51,210 nt of DNA from an uncultured Opitutia bacterium (lineage in GTDB: Bacteria > Verrucomicrobiota > Verrucomicrobiia > Opitutales > Opitutaceae). The position numbers and the translations under genes were made by a program. The notes beneath the pieces are model-generated. The model saw nothing but the letters and a program-made list of their open reading frames with translations. It made no database searches and was not told the origin of the DNA. The DNA lies in contig CAIMAQ010000011.1 of NCBI GenBank assembly GCA_903839035.1, positions 1-51,210 of the forward strand, in the 5' to 3' direction. Below, piece after piece: positions 46,449 to 51,210 of the stretch (position 1 is its first letter; each line of letters begins with the position of its first letter).

Positions 46449-49135
46449 CCATCAACGGCCAGTCCCACCAGCTGATGGAGGGCCTCACGATCAACGAGGC
46501 GCTGCGTTCGCTCGGCATCGAGATCCCGACGCTGTGCCACGACGACCGGGTTGACCCGTACGGTTCGTGCCGCACCTGCGCCGTCGAGGTGAAGGGCATC
46601 AACGCGCTCGTCACCGCCTGCAACACGCAGCTCCGCGACGGCATGGAGATTTCGACCCATTCGCCTGCGGTCGAAGGCGTGCGCAAGACCCTCTTCGGGC
46701 TCCTCGCCAAGGATTATCCCGCCGAGGCCGTCGCGGCGTTTCCCGACAAGCAGTTTCACCGCTACCTCAACCAGTATGGCGTGAAGGCCGGCGGCTCGCG
46801 CACCGCGCCGCCGCCCGACGTGCCGTTCATGCAGGATGCGTCGCACCCGTACATCAACGTGGACATGTCGCAGTGCGTGACGTGCTACCGCTGCGTGCGC
46901 ATCTGCGAGGAGGTCCAGGGCCAGTTTGTGTGGAAGGCGTGGAACCGCGGCGACGAAACCCGCATCCTGCCCGCCCGCGGCGAGACGATGCTCGACGGCG
47001 GCTGTGTCAGTTGCGGCGCGTGCGTGGACACGTGCCCGTCCGGCGCCCTGGAGGATCTCACCGTCCTCGCCCGCGGCGTCCCCACCGAATGGACCAAGAC
47101 CATCTGCTCCTACTGCGGTACCGGCTGCGAGGTGAACGTCGGCACCCGCGACGGCAAGATCACCACGATCCGCCCGTCGGAGGGCCCGAGCAACCACGGC
47201 CACACCTGCGTGAAGGGCCGCTACGCGTTTGACTACGTCTATGCCGAGGAACGCATCACCTCGCCGATGATCCGCCGGGAAGGCCAGTGGGTGGATGTCA
47301 GCTGGGACGAGGTCATCAGCTACATTTCCACCCGGCTCAAGGCTATCATCGCGAAGGACGGCCCGGATTCCATCGGCGTGCTGAGCTCCGCGCGCGGCAC
47401 CAACGAGGAGAATTTCGTCGCGCAGAAATTTGCGCGCGTCGTCCTGGGCACGAACAACATCGATTGCTGCGCCCGCGTCTGCCATTCGCCCACCGCGGCG
47501 GCGATGAAGATGACCCTCGGCACCGGCGCGGCCACGAACTCGCTCGACGAGATCGCGATCGCGAAGACCCTGCTCGTCTGTGGCGCGAATCCGACGGAAG
47601 GCCATCCCGTGACCGGCGCGCGCCTCAAGCAGGCCGCCCGCCACGGCGCCAACCTCATCGTCATCGACCCGCGCGTCATTGAGCTGTGTGAATTTGCCAC
47701 GCTCCACCTCCAGCTGCACCCCGGCACGAATGTCGTGCTCTTCAACGCGATGGGAGCGGCGATCGTGGAGGAGGGCCTCGTGGACGAGGAATTCCTCCGC
47801 ACCCGCATCACCGAGTTCGAGGAGTACAAGAAGTTCATCGCGGATTTCGCCCCGGAAAAGGCCGAGCTGATCTGCGGTGTGCCGGCGGCGAAGATCCGGG
47901 CGGCGGCGCGCATGTACGCGACCGCCAAGCCCGCGCTGAGCGTCCACGGCCTCGGCATGACCGAGCACATCCAGGGCACCGAGGGCATCATGGCGCTGGT
48001 GAATTTGGCGCTGCTTACGGGCAACATTGGCAAGCCCGGCACGGGCATCAACCCGCTGCGGGGCCAGAACAACGTGCAGGGCGCCCCGCACATGGGCTGC
48101 GAACCCAAGCTGCTCGCCGGCTACATCCCGATCGAGGAGGCCCGCGCGCAGGTGGAGTCGATGTGGCATGTGCCCATCCCGACGCACCCCGGCCTCAACA
48201 TGATCGACATGCTGGCCGCCGCGACCGAGGGGAAGCTGAAGGCGATGTGGGCGATCGGCTACGACATCGTGATGACGAACCCCAATACCCATGAAACGCG
48301 GCGCGCCATGGACCAGCTGGACCTCGTCATCGTGCAGGATCTTTTCCTCAACGCGACCGCGCGGGAGTTTGGTGACGTGTTCCTGCCCGCCGCCTCGTCG
48401 TTCGAGAAGGACGGCACGTTCATGAACGGCGAGCGCCGCATCCAGCGCGTCCGCGGCGCCGCGAAACCGCAGGGCTTGGCCCGCTCCGACTGGGAAATTG
48501 TCTGCGACGTCGCCAAGGCGATGGGCCATGGGGGAAATTTCTCCTATCGGACCGCGGAGGAAATCTGGAACGAGGTGCGTTCGCTCTGGCCGGAAGGCTC
48601 CGGCATCAGCTATGCCCGGCTCGATGCCGTGGGCGGATTGCAGTGGCCCTGCTTCGAGGAGGGCGCCCCCGGCACCCCCATCCTGCACGTGGACGAGTTC
48701 ACCCATGGCAAGACCACGGCGCTGCGCCGGATCGAGTTCGTGCCGCCGCCCCACCTGCTCTCCAAGGAGTTCCCCTTTCTCCTCACGACGGGGCGCAACC
48801 TCTATCAGTATAACGCGGCGACGCAGACCTCCCGCACGCCGAACAACGGCCTGTACCGCACTGATTTCCTGCAGATTTGCCCGGTGGACGCCGCCCGCCT
48901 CGGGTTGGAGGCCGGTGAAATCGTGCGCTTGAGCAGCGAGCAGGGCTCGGCCGATCTGCCGGTGCAGATCAGCGACCACGTGCAACCCGGCGAGGTGTAC
49001 ACCACCTTCCACAACACGCGGGTTTTTCTGAACCAGATCACGACGTCGCAGCGCGATCGCTACACCAAGACCCCGGAGTACAAGGTGACCGCGGTGAATA
49101 TCGCCAAACTCTCCCTCCAGCCGGCGCCGGCTTGA
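46436..49135 (+). CDS. fdsA: Formate dehydrogenase alpha (molybdopterin) subunit
   Basis: 899 residues. The N-terminus has a [2Fe-2S] ferredoxin-type domain (CHDDRVDPYGSCRTC), then two 4Fe-4S pairs (CVTCYRCVRIC; CVSCGACVDTCPSG). The FDH catalytic domain begins with CSYCGTGCEVNVG. The active-site ligand is Cys349 in CARVCHSPT, followed by the conserved His, so it is a Cys enzyme without selenocysteine. Mo/W-bis-MGD-binding segments are present to the C-terminus. The pair with FdsB indicates an NAD-dependent soluble formate dehydrogenase. No FdhD, FdsC or FdsD gene lies in the window. Confidence 0.93.
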   Translation: MLQVTINGQSHQLMEGLTINEALRSLGIEIPTLCHDDRVDPYGSCRTCAVEVKGINALVTACNTQLRDGMEISTHSPAVEGVRKTLFGLLAKDYPAEAVAAFPDKQFHRYLNQYGVKAGGSRTAPPPDVPFMQDASHPYINVDMSQCVTCYRCVRICEEVQGQFVWKAWNRGDETRILPARGETMLDGGCVSCGACVDTCPSGALEDLTVLARGVPTEWTKTICSYCGTGCEVNVGTRDGKITTIRPSEGPSNHGHTCVKGRYAFDYVYAEERITSPMIRREGQWVDVSWDEVISYISTRLKAIIAKDGPDSIGVLSSARGTNEENFVAQKFARVVLGTNNIDCCARVCHSPTAAAMKMTLGTGAATNSLDEIAIAKTLLVCGANPTEGHPVTGARLKQAARHGANLIVIDPRVIELCEFATLHLQLHPGTNVVLFNAMGAAIVEEGLVDEEFLRTRITEFEEYKKFIADFAPEKAELICGVPAAKIRAAARMYATAKPALSVHGLGMTEHIQGTEGIMALVNLALLTGNIGKPGTGINPLRGQNNVQGAPHMGCEPKLLAGYIPIEEARAQVESMWHVPIPTHPGLNMIDMLAAATEGKLKAMWAIGYDIVMTNPNTHETRRAMDQLDLVIVQDLFLNATAREFGDVFLPAASSFEKDGTFMNGERRIQRVRGAAKPQGLARSDWEIVCDVAKAMGHGGNFSYRTAEEIWNEVRSLWPEGSGISYARLDAVGGLQWPCFEEGAPGTPILHVDEFTHGKTTALRRIEFVPPPHLLSKEFPFLLTTGRNLYQYNAATQTSRTPNNGLYRTDFLQICPVDAARLGLEAGEIVRLSSEQGSADLPVQISDHVQPGEVYTTFHNTRVFLNQITTSQRDRYTKTPEYKVTAVNIAKLSLQPAPA

Positions 49136-49157
49136 TCAGAACTTCGGCTAATGCCCG

Positions 49158-49181
49158 GCCCCGGGCGGAATACCCCGGGGC
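49158..49181. terminator. GC-rich hairpin after the formate dehydrogenase operon
   Basis: GCCCCGGG (49158-49165) and CCCGGGGC (49174-49181) form a perfect 8-bp stem 22 bases after the alpha-subunit stop. No T run follows, so its strength as a terminator is uncertain. Confidence 0.5.
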
Positions 49182-49197
49182 TGTTGCCAAGCAAGAT

Positions 49198-49210
49198 ATT
49201 GTCAGACAAT
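49198..49210. promoter_or_regulatory. 13-bp palindrome, GntR/FadR-type operator candidate
   Basis: ATTGTCAGACAAT is a perfect palindrome around a central A. The core TTGTC-N-GACAA is like operators bound by FadR-subfamily GntR regulators. It is 95 bases upstream of the DUF3016 gene and 63 bases after the formate dehydrogenase stop. No such regulator is encoded in this window. Confidence 0.4.
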
Positions 49211-49304
49211 TGTTTCCCATGCCCGGCTTCCCTATCGGCCGAGCCTCGACCGCGGCAAACTCGGCCGGGAACTAATTTCGCCCAAACAGCGTCTCATCCC
49301 TGCT

Positions 49305-49844
49305 ATGAAACCCCACCCCCTGATACTTGGCGCTCTCGCCGGCCTGGCCGGCCTAGCCGCGATCAGCACCGCGCTGGCGGCCGAAGCGCCGGCCAAGACT
49401 GATGCCCGCGTGGAAGTCACTTTCTCCTCACCCGATAAATTCGCCGATGTCCGCGATGCCTATACCTCCTCCGATCGGGGCCGGGACGGCATCCTCAGCC
49501 AGATCCGCGACTACCTGGTCAGCCGGGCCGATACCTATGTGTCCCCGGGGCAGAAACTCACGGTGACCTTCACCGACATCGATCTCGCCGGCGATTTTGA
49601 GCCGTGGCGCGGTTCCGAGGGCATGGACATCCGCATCGTGAAAGACATCTATCCGCCGAAGATGGACCTCGAGTTCAAGCTGACCGGCGCCGACGGCGCC
49701 GTCCTCAAGGAAGGCAAGCGCCAGCTGCGCGACCTCGCCTTCATGGCGAAGCTTTCCATCAACCGGAATGACATGCTCCGCTTCGAAAAAGCCCTGCTGG
49801 ACGACTGGCTGAAGGAAGATTTCCCGCGGGCCAAGTCCGGCTGA
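49305..49844 (+). CDS. DUF3016 domain secreted protein
   Basis: 179 residues. A signal peptide (MKPHPLILGALAGLAGLAAISTALA) precedes VEVTFSSPDKFADVRDAY and LTVTFTDIDLAGDFEPW, the DUF3016 core. The protein is probably periplasmic; function is unknown. A strong terminator at 49873 ends its transcript. Confidence 0.87.
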   Translation: MKPHPLILGALAGLAGLAAISTALAAEAPAKTDARVEVTFSSPDKFADVRDAYTSSDRGRDGILSQIRDYLVSRADTYVSPGQKLTVTFTDIDLAGDFEPWRGSEGMDIRIVKDIYPPKMDLEFKLTGADGAVLKEGKRQLRDLAFMAKLSINRNDMLRFEKALLDDWLKEDFPRAKSG

Positions 49845-49872
49845 GCCCCACCGGGCTCCCGTTATTTTCCGA

Positions 49873-49901
49873 CCGCGCGTCTGCCCGACGCGCGGTTTTT
49901 T
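49873..49901 (+). terminator. Intrinsic terminator of the DUF3016 gene
   Basis: CCGCGCGTC (49873-49881), loop TGCCC, GACGCGCGG (49887-49895), six T. Perfect 9-bp stem, 28 bases after the stop. Confidence 0.9.
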
Positions 49902-50008
49902 GTGCCCGGTCCCGATGGAGGGCTTGCGGTTGGGCGGCGGGGCCGCAAACGTGGGTTACGTCAGTCAGGTTTCTCCCCAACCCTCATTGTCCGGGATCAT
50001 TCCGCCCC

Positions 50009-50755
50009 ATGAAACTGTCAGTCTCCTCCCTCCGCCGCGGTCTGTGTCTGACCGCGTTTGCCCTGATCACCTGCATCGCGGTTTCCGCCGCCGAGTCCTT
50101 TGAGGGCCGCATCCATATGGAGATGACCTCCGGCAAGAAGAAGGAAAAGATGGGCATCGATTACTCGATGAAGGACGGGAAATTGCGCATGGATCCCAAG
50201 ATGCCGGAAGGCCAGGGCCACGAGGGTGGCATGGGCATGATCATGGATATGCCAGCCCACGAGATGATCATCCTCATGGATATGGAAGGACGGAAGATGT
50301 TCATGCGCCGTCCGATCCCGCAGCCGACCGCCGAACAGACCAGCAAGGCGCGCGATACCCACAAGATGTCCCCGCCTGAGGCCACCGGCCGGACGGAGAT
50401 GATCGCCGGCTACAAGGCGACGGAGTACCGCATGACCGGGGAAAAGGGCGAGATCATCGAACTGTGGCTCGCGAAGGGCCTCGGGCCGTTCATGTCCTAC
50501 TCGGGGGGCAACCCGATGATGGGTGGCCGCAGCGCGCCCCCGGCGGGCTGGGAAAATTTCGCCCGCGACGGCAATGCTTTCCCGATGCGGGTGGTGACCC
50601 ACGGCAAGGATGGCGGGGATACCATGCGGATGGAGGTGACGAGCGTCGAAAAGACCTCGCTCCCGGACTCGCTCTTCTCGACCGACGGCTACAGCGAATT
50701 CTCCATCCCGGGTCTTGGCGGCGGTGGCGGTTTCAACCCGTTCAAGCGGGATTGA
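50009..50755 (+). CDS. DUF4412 domain secreted protein, Met-rich
   Basis: 248 residues with a signal peptide (MKLSVSSLRRGLCLTAFALITCIAVSAA). The DUF4412 core begins FEGRIHMEMTSGKKKEKMGIDYSMKDGKLRM. A Met/Gly/His-rich stretch (GHEGGMGMIMDMPAHEMIIL) could bind copper, which is inference. The C-terminus ends in a Gly/Phe-rich segment. Function unknown. Confidence 0.8.
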   Translation: MKLSVSSLRRGLCLTAFALITCIAVSAAESFEGRIHMEMTSGKKKEKMGIDYSMKDGKLRMDPKMPEGQGHEGGMGMIMDMPAHEMIILMDMEGRKMFMRRPIPQPTAEQTSKARDTHKMSPPEATGRTEMIAGYKATEYRMTGEKGEIIELWLAKGLGPFMSYSGGNPMMGGRSAPPAGWENFARDGNAFPMRVVTHGKDGGDTMRMEVTSVEKTSLPDSLFSTDGYSEFSIPGLGGGGGFNPFKRD

Positions 50756-50765
50756 TCCTTTTGGT

Positions 50766-51134
50766 GTGACCGCCCGGCTCGACAAATGGTTGTGGGCCGT
50801 GCGGCTGTTCAAGACCCGCGGGCTGGCCGCCGAGGCGATCCGCGCCGGCAGCGTCGAGATCAATGCGCGCCCAGCCAAGCCCGCCCGCATGGTGCACGCG
50901 GGTGAAACTGTGACCGTGCAGCAGGGACTCGTGTTGCGCACGCTGCAGGTCGTCGGAACGCCGGTTTCGCGCGTGGGGGCGAAACTCGTGCCGGACTATT
51001 GCACCGATCTCACGCCGGAATCGGAGTTTGAAAAAATGCGCCTGCAGCGGATGCAGCACGTGCTGGCGCGGGCGAAGGGCAGCGGCCGGCCCACGAAGCG
51101 CGAACGCCGGAAAGTTGACCGGCTGTTTGAATGA
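50766..51134 (+). CDS. S4-domain RNA-binding protein, Hsp15-like
   Basis: 122 residues from GTG 50766. The S4 domain is RLDKWLWAVRLFKTRGLAAEAIRAGSVEINARPAKPARMV, followed by a basic C-terminal tail ending TKRERRKVDRLFE, as in Hsp15 (HslR), a heat-shock protein that binds stalled 50S subunits. Another start at 50715 would extend into the previous gene. No SD is visible. Confidence 0.85.
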   Translation: MTARLDKWLWAVRLFKTRGLAAEAIRAGSVEINARPAKPARMVHAGETVTVQQGLVLRTLQVVGTPVSRVGAKLVPDYCTDLTPESEFEKMRLQRMQHVLARAKGSGRPTKRERRKVDRLFE

Positions 51135-51153
51135 CCGGCCGCCCCATCCAGCC

Positions 51154-51210
51154 ATGAATGTGTATTCCAAGTTTGAAACCGAGCTCGCAGTCCGGCCGGA
51201 CGACATCGAC
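51154..51210 (+). CDS. Partial CDS, probable acyl-CoA thioesterase
   Basis: ATG at 51154 opens a frame that runs off the window after 19 codons (MNVYSKFETELAVRPDDID). The VRPDDID segment is the start of the hotdog-fold thioesterase signature RxxDxDxxxHVNN. The 3' end lies outside the window. The assignment rests on a short stretch. Confidence 0.5.
   Translation, partial: MNVYSKFETELAVRPDDID

Noticed and set aside
46415-49012. Long minus-strand open frame opposite the formate dehydrogenase alpha gene
   Set aside because: Antisense shadow of a well-conserved gene; no motif or SD.

Overview
The window is GC-rich, bacterial and chromosomal, with closely packed genes. The gene set suggests a verrucomicrobial organism, most likely near Opitutaceae. 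The pointers are a fused CcoN-CcoO cbb3 oxidase operon, two DUF5069 proteins, PhyH-type dioxygenases, a PocR-AraC regulator and many hairpin-type interspersed repeats. This is inference from gene content; no rRNA marker is present. I found no tRNA, rRNA, CRISPR array, transposase or phage module.

Layout. 0.1-3 kb: small membrane protein, nucleotide-sugar epimerase, a PhyH dioxygenase and a glutaredoxin ending in a good terminator. 3-9.3 kb: glutamate synthase gltB-gltD, with a purine-rich inverted repeat between them. 9.3-13.3 kb: an accessory-looking patch. It holds an orphan 'mobile mystery protein A' regulator behind an AT-rich promoter island, a frameshifted membrane-protein gene, methylglyoxal synthase whose 5' end appears to lack one base, two hairpin repeat elements, a DUF5069 gene, a 15-codon lysine-rich mini-gene with its own SD and terminator, and a 361-residue protein of unknown function. 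13.4-16.5 kb: AraC regulator plus Gfo/Idh/MocA oxidoreductase, divergent from a second PhyH dioxygenase. 16.7-20.1 kb: universal stress protein, nitroreductase, quinone reductase, an unrecognised two-part protein and a PocR-AraC regulator.

20.1-28.4 kb is a complete cbb3 oxidase locus on the minus strand: DUF2934, CcoS-like, CcoNO fusion, CcoQ, one-haem CcoP, CcoG, a 54-residue membrane protein, a TauE/SafE-like protein and CcoI. CcoG carries an in-frame amber codon although its reading frame stays open on both sides. 28.7-31.3 kb: SIS-domain protein, BadF-type sugar kinase and a putative DNA glycosylase (amino-sugar recycling is likely for the first two). 31.6-36.7 kb: S9 peptidase, rRNA-type methyltransferase, DUF481 and DUF1223 proteins. 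36.8-44.8 kb: a D-lactate-dehydrogenase-like FAD/Fe-S protein, an isoprenylcysteine-methyltransferase-like protein, upp, penicillin acylase, gluconokinase, the second DUF5069 and a small membrane protein. 44.9-49.1 kb: a two-gene NAD-linked formate dehydrogenase. 49.3 kb to the end: DUF3016, DUF4412, an Hsp15-like S4 protein and the first codons of a probable thioesterase.

Taken together these suggest a heterotroph with microaerobic respiration (cbb3), formate and possibly lactate oxidation feeding electrons, and GOGAT-based nitrogen assimilation. The most unusual observations are the lysine-rich 15-codon gene unit, the amber codon in ccoG, two single-base disruptions about 400 bp apart, and at least six different hairpin repeat families.
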